Virus record (IMG/VR): IMGVR_UViG_3300032268_000759
Location: 1-64,000 of that record
Direction: 5' to 3' (one strand)
Length of the DNA: 64,000 bases
Origin: a virus
Below, piece after piece: positions 15,148-22,222 of this stretch. Position 1 is the stretch's first letter, and every line of letters starts with the position of its first letter. Both the position numbers and the translations under genes were made by a program. The notes below the pieces were generated by a model. That model was not told the DNA's origin, did no database searches, and saw only the letters and a list, made by a program, of their open reading frames with translations.

Positions 15148-15729
15148 ATGAGAAACATTTTTAAAATTGATCCAGCAACACTTGAACCTCAACCGTTCAA
15201 TGTATTTAGAAAGATTATTATTACAACAGCAATTGTATCAACTGTCCTAAGTTCAATATTTTTATATATTGGATATAGTTTAGGTAGTGATGTATTAACA
15301 GGCTTATCAGAGGAAGAAAAATTAGTTATCATTCAAGAACATAATCAGTTTTCAGAAGATAGATTAATTGATAAACTAAAAGAGTTAAATGTTAAATTTC
15401 CTTATATAGCATTTGCTCAATCAAAACTTGAAACAGGTAATTTCACAAGTAAAGTATTTAAAGAAAATAATAATTTATTTGGGATGCGTGAAGCCAAACA
15501 ACGAATAACAACTGCTCAAGGTACAGAACATAACCATGCTTATTATACTACATGGGTTGAGTCAGTTCTTGATTACTCATTTTACCAATGTAAATACTTA
15601 TCTAGTATTAATAGTGAGGAACAGTACTTTCAATACTTAAGTCAAAGTTACGCTGAGAATCCAAACTATGTATCTATATTAAAGGGAATGATTATTAATG
15701 AAAATCTTAAAGCAAAGTTTGGCTCTTAG
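15148..15729 (+). CDS. Membrane-anchored GH73-like N-acetylglucosaminidase (endolysin candidate)
   Basis: One transmembrane helix (residues 22-46) is followed by a FlgJ/GH73-like domain: FAQSKLETGNFTSKVFKENN with the catalytic Glu, NNLFGMREAKQR, then HAYYTTWVESVLDYSFYQ. This enzyme class cleaves the peptidoglycan glycan strand. The anchor suggests a signal-anchor-release type endolysin or a wall-remodelling enzyme. The last codons (KFGS, stop) contain the -33 element of promoter P9. Confidence 0.8.
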   Translation: MRNIFKIDPATLEPQPFNVFRKIIITTAIVSTVLSSIFLYIGYSLGSDVLTGLSEEEKLVIIQEHNQFSEDRLIDKLKELNVKFPYIAFAQSKLETGNFTSKVFKENNNLFGMREAKQRITTAQGTEHNHAYYTTWVESVLDYSFYQCKYLSSINSEEQYFQYLSQSYAENPNYVSILKGMIINENLKAKFGS

Positions 15730-15749
15730 AAATAATGATGTTATATTTA
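15718..15749 (+). promoter_or_regulatory. Promoter P9, overlapping the muramidase stop
   Basis: TTTGGCT 15718-15724 lies in the coding sequence for the final Phe-Gly-Ser; G and TTATATTTA end at 15749. Drives 15773 onwards. Confidence 0.85.
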
Positions 15750-15772
15750 CTAGGTAATAAATAATTAAGGTT

Positions 15773-15961
15773 ATGGAAAAAAATCATATTATTATCAACT
15801 ATTATGTTGATTGGAAATCCACAGATTGGATGAAAGAATTATTTGAATTGAATGGTTTTGATTCAGATAGTATTAATTGGGATACAATGTTTGGAGGTAG
15901 CCTAAACCCAGAAACACCTGGTCGTGCACCATCTTTAAATGATAATCAAAACGGAATATGA
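15773..15961 (+). CDS. Hypothetical protein, 62 aa
   Basis: Begins MEKNHIIINYYVDWKSTDWM. Trp- and Asn-rich, without recognised motifs. Overlaps the next gene by 4 bases. Confidence 0.6.
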   Translation: MEKNHIIINYYVDWKSTDWMKELFELNGFDSDSINWDTMFGGSLNPETPGRAPSLNDNQNGI

Positions 15962-16419
15962 ACAAAGAATTTATACCTTACGAACAAGCATTAGCTCTTA
16001 AAGAGTTAGGATTTAATGAACCTTGTTTAGGATATTGGAGAAATGAAGATTTACCAAATCCTATAACTATAGGTCAATATACTACTAAAGAAGATATAGA
16101 GTATGAAATTAGTGGTCAAGATGAGTATCATAATTTTAAAAATATAATTGCACTTGCACCACTTTACCAACAAGCATTTAGATGGTTTAGAGAGAAGTAT
16201 AAAATGCATGCAGAAATAACATGGTCTCCTTCTTATGAATATGAACCTGAAAAATGGTCAGATGCTATCTATGAAATAACTTTTGTAAATGTATCTTATA
16301 CTAAAGAATGGGAAGCTGAGTCTCCAGATATGCAAAGAGCAAATGGTAAACAATTGACACACGAAGAAGCAGAACTTGAATGTTTGATTAAGTTAATAGA
16401 AATAGTAAAAACTAAATAA
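15958..16419 (+). CDS. Conserved phage/prophage protein (PYEQALALKELGF), 153 aa
   Basis: FIPYEQALALKELGFNEPCLGYW and LYQQAFRWFREKYKMHAEI are, from memory, hallmarks of a family common in Bacteroidota phages and prophages, function unknown. It is followed after 1 base by an SH3-like protein. Confidence 0.75.
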   Translation: MNKEFIPYEQALALKELGFNEPCLGYWRNEDLPNPITIGQYTTKEDIEYEISGQDEYHNFKNIIALAPLYQQAFRWFREKYKMHAEITWSPSYEYEPEKWSDAIYEITFVNVSYTKEWEAESPDMQRANGKQLTHEEAELECLIKLIEIVKTK

Positions 16420-16420
16420 C

Positions 16421-17038
16421 ATGAAAATAGGAGATAAAGTAAGATTTACAAATGATGGTAGTTGCTCAGCACCTACAGGTTCAACAGCAAGAGTAATTGG
16501 AATCAAAGCACCTTGGATTCAAGTAGAGTGGATTGATAAAGGAGATAGTGGACAAATGAATGGAAGTTACTATCCAGAACATTTTGAAGTAATTGAAGAA
16601 GTACAAAATAATAAAACAGTTATGTCAAAACAAAAACTAACAGTATCGGTTACTGATGTATTAGAGATTCATAGGATTGCTTGCACTAATTGGAAACAGA
16701 TAATTGTAAATTACTTATCAAGAGTAAATTCAGATCAAGAAATTACATTTAATCAAGAAGAAATAGATGAAATGTTTGAGGCAGCTACCAACTACCAAAT
16801 ACCATTACTTGAAAGAATATTTGGTGTACAATATACTGAATCTACATTAAAAGGTATAGCTAATGGTAAACCATTGTTTAGAGAAGATGCTAATGGAGAT
16901 GGAAAAGCGGGTATGATTGAGGTAAGAGCAGAAGATGAATATAAAAATAAAGCGTTTTGGTTGAGTCACATTTATAATTGGGAAATGAAAGAAGATAATA
17001 GTGGTATGTTAGTTTTAATTCCAACACTTAAAGACTAA
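16421..17038 (+). CDS. Protein with N-terminal SH3-like barrel, 205 aa
   Basis: MKIGDKVRFTNDG, TARVIGIKAPWIQVEWIDKG form a small beta barrel. The remainder is helical with an acidic stretch. The stop overlaps the ATG of the T9SS cargo gene, so the two are translated from the same message. No function is known. Confidence 0.65.
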   Translation: MKIGDKVRFTNDGSCSAPTGSTARVIGIKAPWIQVEWIDKGDSGQMNGSYYPEHFEVIEEVQNNKTVMSKQKLTVSVTDVLEIHRIACTNWKQIIVNYLSRVNSDQEITFNQEEIDEMFEAATNYQIPLLERIFGVQYTESTLKGIANGKPLFREDANGDGKAGMIEVRAEDEYKNKAFWLSHIYNWEMKEDNSGMLVLIPTLKD

Positions 17039-17733
17039 TGAAACAACTAATATTAATATTTACAATTCTTAGTATTGTTTTAATAATCAGCAATGTTTCA
17101 GCTCAAATGTCTTTTAACAACAAAACTGTGAGCGTAAGCGGCTGGGGGAATGATAATAATCCGAAAACTACCTTATGTGTCATAACCAATAATTCACCAT
17201 CTATAGCTGATTCAATGATTAATTGGTCAATAATATCTTTTGATATCCCAACAGGTTGGCAGTTTGATTTCTGTGATCCTTATGATTGTGTTTCTAATAT
17301 AGAATTAGGTTCTAACAACTTGTTTAAACTTAAAACTAAGACTTCAGGTCCTTTAAAAGGAGATTTCTATAGTAAATCAATCCCAGGTAATGCTACAATT
17401 AAAATACAATTGATATATACTAACAATTCGCACAATGCTGATACTATAATACTGATGGCAAGGGGTTGGGCAACAGGGTTAAATAATGTTAAAAAACAAA
17501 GTGAGGTAACTTTTTTTCCTAACCCAACAAAGGATATTATTACATTAAAATATGAAACAATAAAAGCAATTAATATAACTGTTTACAATGTTATGGGTGC
17601 AAAAGTAAAATCATTTATACATAGCAGTAACGAAACTTCCTTAAATATTAGCGATTTAGAAAAAGGATTGTACCATATTAGATTTTCAGACAATGGAAAC
17701 GTAACATCAAAATCATTTGTAAAAACCGAATAA
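17038..17733 (+). CDS. Secreted protein with type IX secretion (T9SS) C-terminal sorting domain
   Basis: A signal peptide (MKQLILIFTILSIVLIISNVSAQ) directs export. Residues about 155-231 are a type A T9SS sorting domain: FFPNPTKDIITLKYE, INITVYNVMGAKVKSF, LNISDLEKGLYHIRFSDNG, SKSFVKTE. This domain is recognised by the T9SS of Bacteroidota, which moves cargo across the outer membrane and anchors or releases it. The middle (residues 24-150) is a beta-sandwich-like domain, unrecognised. The gene looks host-derived and is in a phage operon with TAATG coupling, so it should be expressed during infection. Confidence 0.85.
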   Translation: MKQLILIFTILSIVLIISNVSAQMSFNNKTVSVSGWGNDNNPKTTLCVITNNSPSIADSMINWSIISFDIPTGWQFDFCDPYDCVSNIELGSNNLFKLKTKTSGPLKGDFYSKSIPGNATIKIQLIYTNNSHNADTIILMARGWATGLNNVKKQSEVTFFPNPTKDIITLKYETIKAINITVYNVMGAKVKSFIHSSNETSLNISDLEKGLYHIRFSDNGNVTSKSFVKTE

Positions 17734-17746
17734 AAATATAATTAAT

Positions 17747-17905
17747 ATGAAAACATTAGCAGGTTTAGTTTTATTACTAGTTATAATTCGACTATATATT
17801 ACTATTAGTAGTTTAATAGTTAATGGTTGGACATGGGATACTTTAATAGGAGTAGTAATTGTTACTTGGGGTATTTGGTTTTTTGAAAAATATAGAGCAA
17901 AATGA
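17747..17905 (+). CDS. Small two-span membrane protein, 52 aa
   Basis: MKTLAGLVLLLVIIRLYI and TLIGVVIVTWGIWFF are two membrane helices. Its stop overlaps the next ATG as ATGA. No family is recognised. Confidence 0.6.
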   Translation: MKTLAGLVLLLVIIRLYITISSLIVNGWTWDTLIGVVIVTWGIWFFEKYRAK

Positions 17906-18210
17906 GAAGAGCACTTAAAAAGAAAATCAATGTAATGGATGCTAGAACAACTCCATTAGAAATTATATATGAGTCACTAGTTAATTTTACTTGGGGTTTC
18001 TTAGGTAACAGCATAGTATTATTCATGGCTAAAGAAATGGATGTGGCTGTGTTTATTAATTTTATTCTATATTATACTTTAATATCATTTATTTTGAATA
18101 GAGCAAAGTACAAAACTAAATTAGGTAAATTTATTGTATTACCATTCTCAGCAGCGTTAGGTGCTTATAGTGGTTATATGTTTGCAAAATGGTTAACATT
18201 AGTTATATGA
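17902..18210 (+). CDS. Multi-span membrane protein, 102 aa
   Basis: A basic N-terminus is followed by about three membrane segments (SLVNFTWGFLGNSIVLFMA, VFINFILYYTLISFIL, FIVLPFSAALGAYSGYMF). Function unknown. Overlaps neighbours by 4 bases. Confidence 0.65.
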   Translation: MRRALKKKINVMDARTTPLEIIYESLVNFTWGFLGNSIVLFMAKEMDVAVFINFILYYTLISFILNRAKYKTKLGKFIVLPFSAALGAYSGYMFAKWLTLVI

Positions 18211-18533
18211 AAGTAATATTATTTATTTTATTAGCATTGGTTAGTTTACAATCAATAGCATCATCTCATGATTCATTATCAACATACTATTATATGGCTC
18301 CCTTAAAAGTAGAAACATTAACTGAGGAAGAAAATGATGGAGCATTAGCTATAGCATTAGGAGTGTTATTAACAGGTATTGGTATAGTTAAAGAATCAAC
18401 ACGTAAACCATATCCAAATCATGCGACAAGTATAGATCATGATCCTAACGCTCCACTAGTATTAAATTACTTATTAATTGGATCAGGATTAGGATTAACA
18501 GGTTATGGACTTAAATTAATAATTAAATTTTAA
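18207..18533 (+). CDS. Exported membrane protein, 108 aa
   Basis: MKVILFILLALVSLQSIASSHD is a signal peptide; the ATG at 18207 overlaps the preceding TGA and is preferred to the in-frame ATG at 18189. Two further hydrophobic segments (ALAIALGVLLTGIGIV, YLLIGSGLGLTGYGL) follow. No family is recognised. Confidence 0.55.
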   Translation: MKVILFILLALVSLQSIASSHDSLSTYYYMAPLKVETLTEEENDGALAIALGVLLTGIGIVKESTRKPYPNHATSIDHDPNAPLVLNYLLIGSGLGLTGYGLKLIIKF

Positions 18534-18536
18534 TAT

Positions 18537-18689
18537 ATGAGTAAATCAAGTAACACTTTAAGATGGGCAGCATTAGATGCTTGGCTCTTAGGTATCAAGA
18601 AAAACACTAAACAAAAACGTAAAGTGGAAGAGAGTATTGATTACAGTAGTGGTGAAGTGATTAGACATAAAAAACCTAATCGTAAATAA
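18537..18689 (+). CDS. Small basic protein, 50 aa
   Basis: MSKSSNTLRWAALDAWLLGI followed by a Lys/Arg-rich tail (KKNTKQKRKVEESID). It follows the previous gene closely and ends just before promoter P10. Function unknown. Confidence 0.55.
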   Translation: MSKSSNTLRWAALDAWLLGIKKNTKQKRKVEESIDYSSGEVIRHKKPNRK

Positions 18690-18691
18690 TG

Positions 18692-18723
18692 TTTGGCTCC
18701 GTGAGGAGCCTTCATTATATTTA
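18692..18723 (+). promoter_or_regulatory. Promoter P10 with built-in hairpin
   Basis: TTTGGCT 18692-18698, spacer, A, TTATATTTA 18715-18723. GGCTCC-GTGA-GGAGCC then TTCATT is terminator-like. ATG at 18728, so probably leaderless. Confidence 0.85.
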
Positions 18724-18727
18724 TACT

Positions 18728-18868
18728 ATGATGAAACAAGAAACAAAATTAATTAAAATTGAATTGACGGTTCAAGAAATATGGGGCGCGTCAAAACACA
18801 TGGTGGTTAAAAATAAGAAAAAATATAACCGAAAAGCAAAATATAACAAGTTTGGCTTAGCCGAATAG
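18728..18868 (+). CDS. Small basic protein, 46 aa
   Basis: Starts MMKQETKLIKIELTVQEIWG and ends KYNKFGLAE. Lys-rich. The codons for Phe-Gly-Leu are the TTTGGCT of promoter P11. The ATG 4 bases after P10 supports the call although the protein is short. Confidence 0.55.
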   Translation: MMKQETKLIKIELTVQEIWGASKHMVVKNKKKYNRKAKYNKFGLAE

Positions 18869-18882
18869 TGATATTATATTTA
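18851..18882 (+). promoter_or_regulatory. Promoter P11, inside the preceding gene
   Basis: TTTGGCT 18851-18857 is coding sequence; TTATATTTA 18874-18882 lies after the stop. Drives the unit from 18905. Confidence 0.8.
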
Positions 18883-18904
18883 CAATGTAATAAAAATAAA
18901 GATT

Positions 18905-19072
18905 ATGATAACAATAGAAATAATAGCAATGATATGGGCCATGATAACATCGTTTTATGGTTTAATAGCTAAAGTAAATAATGCAAGTGCATTTTTTATA
19001 TTACTTATTAAATTCATATCGTTTATAACTTTTATATGGTTCGGTTACAAATTAATACTATTAATACCTTAA
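18905..19072 (+). CDS. Small two-span membrane protein, 55 aa
   Basis: MITIEIIAMIWAMITSFYGL and FFILLIKFISFITFIWFGY are hydrophobic helices. First gene of the P11 unit, 3 bases before the next gene. Function unknown. Confidence 0.55.
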   Translation: MITIEIIAMIWAMITSFYGLIAKVNNASAFFILLIKFISFITFIWFGYKLILLIP

Positions 19073-19075
19073 ATT

Positions 19076-19342
19076 ATGAAACAAGAAACAATTGAAGAAG
19101 CTGCTGAAAATTATGGATGGAGAATTAAAATAAATACATTTTCTGACCCTGTAAAAGCTAATGACTTAGCAAATTCTGCTAAACAAGATTTTATTGAAGG
19201 TGCTAAATGGCAAGCTGAAAGAATGTATAGTGAAGAAGATATGGCAGAAGCATTTATTGCTTGTTGGAAAGCAAATGTTCCTGATGGAATTGAATGCAAA
19301 GTATCATTTAATGAATGGTTTGAACAATTTAAAAAGAAATAA
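19076..19342 (+). CDS. Conserved small phage protein (GAKWQAERMYSEE), 88 aa
   Basis: TIEEAAENYGWRI, DFIEGAKWQAERMYSEED and FNEWFEQFKKK are a pattern seen in many Bacteroidota phage proteins of unknown function. Helical and acidic. Confidence 0.75.
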   Translation: MKQETIEEAAENYGWRIKINTFSDPVKANDLANSAKQDFIEGAKWQAERMYSEEDMAEAFIACWKANVPDGIECKVSFNEWFEQFKKK

Positions 19343-19346
19343 CAAT

Positions 19347-19691
19347 ATGAGTGGAGGACATTTTGATTACAAGCAACATCATATCAATGAGATTGCTGAT
19401 AGTATAGAAAGAGTAGTTGAGAACAACGGCCGTAAAAAGACACAGGAGGAACTAAAAGAGGAATCTTGGCGTGGAGATGATTGGTATGAAAGATACCCAG
19501 AAGATTTACACCACTATAAGTACCCAGATGAAGTGATTGAGAAGTTTAAAGAAGGCCTAACTATCATGAAACAAGCAGCGATATATGCCCAACGCGTTGA
19601 TTGGTTACTATCGGGTGATGATGGCAATGAAAGTTTTATAGAGCGATTACAAAATGATTTATCGAAATTAGAAGGAGGCAAAAATGTCTAA
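19347..19691 (+). CDS. Conserved phage protein, MSGGHFDYKQ family, 114 aa
   Basis: MSGGHFDYKQHHINEIADSI is the characteristic start of a family found widely in phages; the frame is open further upstream, but this ATG is the family start and follows the previous stop by 4 bases. ESWRGDDWYERYPEDLHHYKYP and KQAAIYAQRVDWLLSGDDG are also typical. Helical, function unknown. Confidence 0.8.
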   Translation: MSGGHFDYKQHHINEIADSIERVVENNGRKKTQEELKEESWRGDDWYERYPEDLHHYKYPDEVIEKFKEGLTIMKQAAIYAQRVDWLLSGDDGNESFIERLQNDLSKLEGGKNV

Positions 19692-19920
19692 ACAAACAGC
19701 AGTTGAATGGTTAGTAAAAGAATTTAGTGAAATATTAGGACCAATTAAAACTGGGGACATGCAGCATTTATTATTGGTGGATGCAATTAAACGAGCCAAA
19801 CAAATGGAGAAGGAGCAGATAATTGATGCTTGTAATTTACAAAGAAATGATTATAAAGGTATGCCCACTTATAATAAAAGTGGAGAACAATACTACAATG
19901 AAACATACGGAGACAAATAG
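19684..19920 (+). CDS. TAVEWL-family small protein, second copy, 78 aa
   Basis: KQTAVEWLVKEFSEIL and AKQMEKEQIIDACN match the protein at 7628. The C-terminal YNKSGEQYYNETYG is typical of the longer form. Its stop TAG lies inside the first unit of the iteron-like repeats that follow. Confidence 0.65.
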   Translation: MSKQTAVEWLVKEFSEILGPIKTGDMQHLLLVDAIKRAKQMEKEQIIDACNLQRNDYKGMPTYNKSGEQYYNETYGDK

Positions 19921-20002
19921 AGGATGTAATAGAGGGTGCAATAGGAGATGTAAAGGGGATGTAAAAGAGGATGTAGAAGAGGATGTAAATAGGGGACGTA
20001 GA
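19916..20002 (+). repeat. Iteron-like tandem repeats, cluster A
   Basis: About seven degenerate 11-12-base units close to AATAGAGGATGT follow one another directly. They begin in the stop codon of the previous gene. In one frame they read as RGC/GDV/EDV repeats, but no gene start is associated. Confidence 0.7.
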
Positions 20003-20032
20003 AGTAATTACTTAATAGTAATTAAGTACTTC
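20001..20032. repeat. Imperfect 32-base palindrome
   Basis: GAAGTA at the left end is matched by TACTTC at the right, and the interior TTA/TAA blocks pair with two mismatches. It directly follows iteron cluster A, as expected of a replication-initiation structure; function inferred. Confidence 0.5.
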
Positions 20033-20188
20033 AAAGGAGGACTAGTCATATATACCTATATAAGTAGATACGATTAGGTGATATAGTAGGTGACAAGTTG
20101 ACAGGGCATAGTACAAGTTAAGGGGTCAGGGATCCACCCTTTCACCCACCCAGCCAAACTAAAGTTCATCGACAAAGTATATACTAGG

Positions 20189-20220
20189 CTTGGCCATTTA
20201 ATAAAAAAATGTTATATTAG
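20189..20220 (+). promoter_or_regulatory. Orphan promoter P12
   Basis: CTTGGCC 20189-20195, 15-base spacer, G, TTATATTAG 20212-20220. Spacing is exact, but no intact gene follows; it may drive a short RNA or a decayed gene. Confidence 0.65.
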
Positions 20221-20245
20221 GGCGCGTCTTGGTTAGGGGCGGCAT

Positions 20246-20389
20246 ATGTATAACGGACAAAAGGTCACACTCCTGGATAGGTAAAGTCACTGGCCAAGTA
20301 GTTAAACAATATCATTACCTATTACGTTGGGTTTAAACGTGAAATTAGTTGGTTTAAACAACAGTCAATTCGAGGTCGCCCAAGTAGGT
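20246..20389 (+). pseudogene. Probable decayed small SH3-like gene
   Basis: After P12, MYNGQKVTLLD is read from the ATG at 20246, then GKVTGQVVKQYHYLLR in a second frame, then VGFKREISWFKQQSIRG in a third. All three pieces look like consecutive parts of one small barrel protein, implying two frameshifts. Alternatively the region is non-coding RNA. Confidence 0.4.
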
Positions 20390-20428
20390 GATCCAATACC
20401 AAGTGGTATTAAAACGCAGTTTAAGCAA

Positions 20429-20512
20429 CAAAGAGGATGTAAAGAAGATGTACTAGAGGATGCAAAGAGGATGTAAAGAAGATGTACTAGAGGATGTAGG
20501 AAAGGAGATGTA
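20429..20512 (+). repeat. Iteron-like repeats, cluster B, with a 34-base tandem duplication
   Basis: Units like AAAGAGGATGTA, AAAGAAGATGTA and CTAGAGGATGTA alternate. A 33-base block at 20430-20462 is repeated without change at 20464-20496. Same unit as cluster A, about 430 bases away. Confidence 0.75.
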
Positions 20513-20555
20513 AAAAAAGCCAGGCAAAGAGCCAGGCCACCTTACTGCTCAAATG

Positions 20556-20587
20556 TTTGGCTTCGCGATCAATTGATGTTATATTTA
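20556..20587 (+). promoter_or_regulatory. Promoter P13
   Basis: TTTGGCT 20556-20562, 15-base spacer, G, TTATATTTA 20579-20587. Drives the gene at 20615. Confidence 0.85.
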
Positions 20588-20614
20588 TATCATAATAATT
20601 AATAATAACAACAT

Positions 20615-20983
20615 ATGAAAGTATTAACATCAAACAAAGCATTATTTAAGTTCGAAAACTTCGGACAACTAACTATTAACAATCAAATCGATAAAGATGA
20701 TTTATGGGGTGAAGGAGATAATTGGAAGTTATTTCTGAAAGAGAATAAGGAATTAAAAGAGTGTTTAAAGAAGATAGGTAAAGAAATGTTTGGCTCAGGT
20801 TATAAGATTAAAAAAGATATGTTTTGTTTAGTTAATCTTCCAGAAGCTAAAGAATATGATACATTGTATGTTCAAGTAACAGGAGATTCATCACTTTACT
20901 TTACTGAAGATTTTAGTGAGTTTCACGAAGATTGGAATACTGAGGAAAAATGGGGAGTGAAAGAGTGGATTGAGATGATTTAA
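20615..20983 (+). CDS. Hypothetical protein, 122 aa
   Basis: Starts MKVLTSNKALFKFENFGQLT; mixed alpha/beta with an acidic, Trp-rich C-terminus (HEDWNTEEKWGVKEWIEMI). A single-gene unit between P13 and a strong terminator. No family is recognised. Confidence 0.65.
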   Translation: MKVLTSNKALFKFENFGQLTINNQIDKDDLWGEGDNWKLFLKENKELKECLKKIGKEMFGSGYKIKKDMFCLVNLPEAKEYDTLYVQVTGDSSLYFTEDFSEFHEDWNTEEKWGVKEWIEMI

Positions 20984-20997
20984 AAAACATTTATTGT

Positions 20998-21037
20998 GAA
21001 AAGCTTGGCTGTAACATCGCTAGGCTTTTCATTTTTT
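20998..21037 (+). terminator. Rho-independent terminator fused with promoter P14
   Basis: GAAAAGC (20998-21004) pairs with GCTTTTC (21024-21030), with GC/GC inside, then ATTTTTTT. Its 3' arm contains the -33 element of P14. Confidence 0.8.
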
Positions 21038-21051
21038 TGATGTTATATTTA
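21020..21051 (+). promoter_or_regulatory. Promoter P14
   Basis: CTAGGCT 21020-21026 takes the place of TTTGGCT; G and TTATATTTA end at 21051. Spacing is exact. Drives 21079. Confidence 0.7.
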
Positions 21052-21078
21052 CAATGTAATAATAAATAATATAAAAAT

Positions 21079-21339
21079 ATGAAATTAACATTAGAACAAT
21101 TAAAAGAAAACTTTTTAAACAATTTTATCATTGAAAGAACTGAGTTATATGAAAATAATGATGGGACAATAGATGATGAAGCCAAAGAAGATTTGGAAGA
21201 TGATATTAAAGAGATGAAAGAAGAATTAAGTAAAATTAAATCTCTTAAAGGTATGGTTGGATTATTTGATGATGAGAGATTTGAGAGTTGGGATGTACAT
21301 GGAATGATAAGATTTGTATTAGAAGTTTGTGTTGAGTAA
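21079..21339 (+). CDS. Hypothetical acidic helical protein, 86 aa
   Basis: MKLTLEQLKENFLNNFIIER followed by a Glu/Asp/Lys coiled-coil-like middle and a VHGMIRFVLEVCVE end. Single-gene unit. No family is recognised. Confidence 0.65.
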   Translation: MKLTLEQLKENFLNNFIIERTELYENNDGTIDDEAKEDLEDDIKEMKEELSKIKSLKGMVGLFDDERFESWDVHGMIRFVLEVCVE

Positions 21340-21341
21340 TG

Positions 21342-21373
21342 TTTGGCCCTTCGGGGCCATTTTGTTATATTTA
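21342..21373 (+). promoter_or_regulatory. Promoter P15 with built-in hairpin
   Basis: TTTGGCC 21342-21348, spacer, G, TTATATTTA 21365-21373. GGCCC-TTCG-GGGCC then ATTTTG is a tetraloop terminator inside the promoter. Drives 21394. Confidence 0.85.
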
Positions 21374-21393
21374 CTAAGTTAAAATAATAATAT

Positions 21394-21615
21394 ATGAAAG
21401 CAGCAGATTTAAAATTAGGTCAAAAAGTTAGATTCACTCAAAATGAGGAAGTAGGCGTTTACTATGACAACTATTATGGAGCAATGACTCGTACATCAAA
21501 TGTAGAGTATGTGGGTATAGTTAAGGAAATTGTTAGTAAAACGTGTGTTATAGTAATGGATATGGGTGGAGATACTCACCCAGTTGAACCAAGAAAAATT
21601 AAATTGGAACAATAG
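21394..21615 (+). CDS. SH3-like small protein, 73 aa
   Basis: LKLGQKVRFTQNEEVGVYYD, VEYVGIVKEIVSKTCVIVMD form an all-beta barrel pattern like the start of the protein at 16421. Single-gene unit, function unknown. Confidence 0.65.
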   Translation: MKAADLKLGQKVRFTQNEEVGVYYDNYYGAMTRTSNVEYVGIVKEIVSKTCVIVMDMGGDTHPVEPRKIKLEQ

Positions 21616-21616
21616 G

Positions 21617-21648
21617 TTTGGCTATGTTGAGTTTTGATGTTATATTTA
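21617..21648 (+). promoter_or_regulatory. Promoter P16
   Basis: TTTGGCT 21617-21623, spacer, G, TTATATTTA 21640-21648, 1 base after the previous stop. Drives 21675. Confidence 0.85.
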
Positions 21649-21674
21649 CTGAGTAAAAATAAATAAATAAAATT

Positions 21675-21890
21675 ATGACAGTTAACGAATTAAAAGACAT
21701 ATTAGAACAATTTGATGGTGATATGGAAGTTAAGTTTTCTTACACATCAAGTGATTATTGGAAAACACAAGTAGCAGCAAATATTTTAGATGCTGAAGAA
21801 GGGTATGTTACTTATTCAGATTATCATAGAATGAATAAGGTTAGTGAAGATCAAGATGATGATACAGAAAGAGTAGTATTGTTAAGCTAA
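21675..21890 (+). CDS. Conserved phage protein (FDGDMEVKFSYTSSDYW), 71 aa
   Basis: MTVNELKDILEQFDGDMEV, DYWKTQVAANILDAEEG and VTYSDYHRMNKV then VVLLS are, from memory, shared by small proteins in many phages of Bacteroidota. Likely a compact alpha/beta fold; function unknown. Confidence 0.75.
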   Translation: MTVNELKDILEQFDGDMEVKFSYTSSDYWKTQVAANILDAEEGYVTYSDYHRMNKVSEDQDDDTERVVLLS

Positions 21891-21922
21891 TTTGGCTATG
21901 TTGAGATTAGATGTTATATTTA
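21891..21922 (+). promoter_or_regulatory. Promoter P17
   Basis: TTTGGCT 21891-21897 directly abuts the preceding TAA; G and TTATATTTA end at 21922. Drives 21956. Confidence 0.85.
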
Positions 21923-21955
21923 AAATGTTAAATTAAAAAAATAAAAATTAAGGTT

Positions 21956-22159
21956 ATGAAAAATCAATTAGAAAAATTAGAAGGATTTATCGGTACGGAA
22001 AGTGGTAAATCAGTAAAACGCGGCAGACCAATTCTTGAAGGTTCAAAACGCCAAATGCGTGAGACAATTAAGGCAGCAACAATTGCTGCAGGTGGAACCA
22101 TTAAGCGTGGTAGACCAAAAGGTTCAAGTAAGCCGAAAGCAGCTACAGTAGCTGAGTAA
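21956..22159 (+). CDS. Double AT-hook protein, 67 aa
   Basis: Two AT-hook cores, VKRGRPILEGSKRQ and IKRGRPKGSSKPK, lie 40 residues apart in a basic protein. AT hooks insert into the minor groove of AT-rich DNA, so it may organise phage or host DNA or modulate transcription. It is a single-gene unit ending in a terminator. Confidence 0.75.
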   Translation: MKNQLEKLEGFIGTESGKSVKRGRPILEGSKRQMRETIKAATIAAGGTIKRGRPKGSSKPKAATVAE

Positions 22160-22166
22160 TTAAAGT

Positions 22167-22190
22167 GGGTCGTGTAAGCGGCCCATTTTG
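22167..22190 (+). terminator. Rho-independent terminator
   Basis: GGGTCG (22167-22172) pairs with CGGCCC (22179-22184), one G-T wobble, followed by ATTTTG and then TTT of promoter P18. Confidence 0.65.
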
Positions 22191-22222
22191 TTTGGCTTCC
22201 CGGGTATGTGATGTTATATTTA
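22191..22222 (+). promoter_or_regulatory. Promoter P18
   Basis: TTTGGCT 22191-22197, spacer, G, TTATATTTA 22214-22222. Drives 22246. Confidence 0.85.

Larger units (their letters stand above)
19916..20555. other. Candidate replication origin region (gene-free)
   Basis: Between 19921 and 20614 there is no convincing gene. The stretch holds two iteron clusters, a palindrome, a GTATATAC site (20177-20184), an orphan promoter (P12) and a degenerate ORF. Iterons plus palindrome in an otherwise gene-dense phage genome suggest an origin or packaging/recombination site. No test of strand asymmetry was possible. Confidence 0.45.

Noticed and set aside
19823-20077. ORF encoding NRGCNRGC/EDV repeats
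   Set aside because: It overlaps the TAVEWL gene in another frame, and the repeat continues in other frames in cluster B, so the DNA repeat rather than a protein appears to be conserved.
19916-20512. CRISPR array
   Set aside because: The units are 11-12 bases, contiguous and degenerate, with no spacers; no cas gene is present. The Cas4-like nuclease at 54642 is of the general RecB type found in phages.
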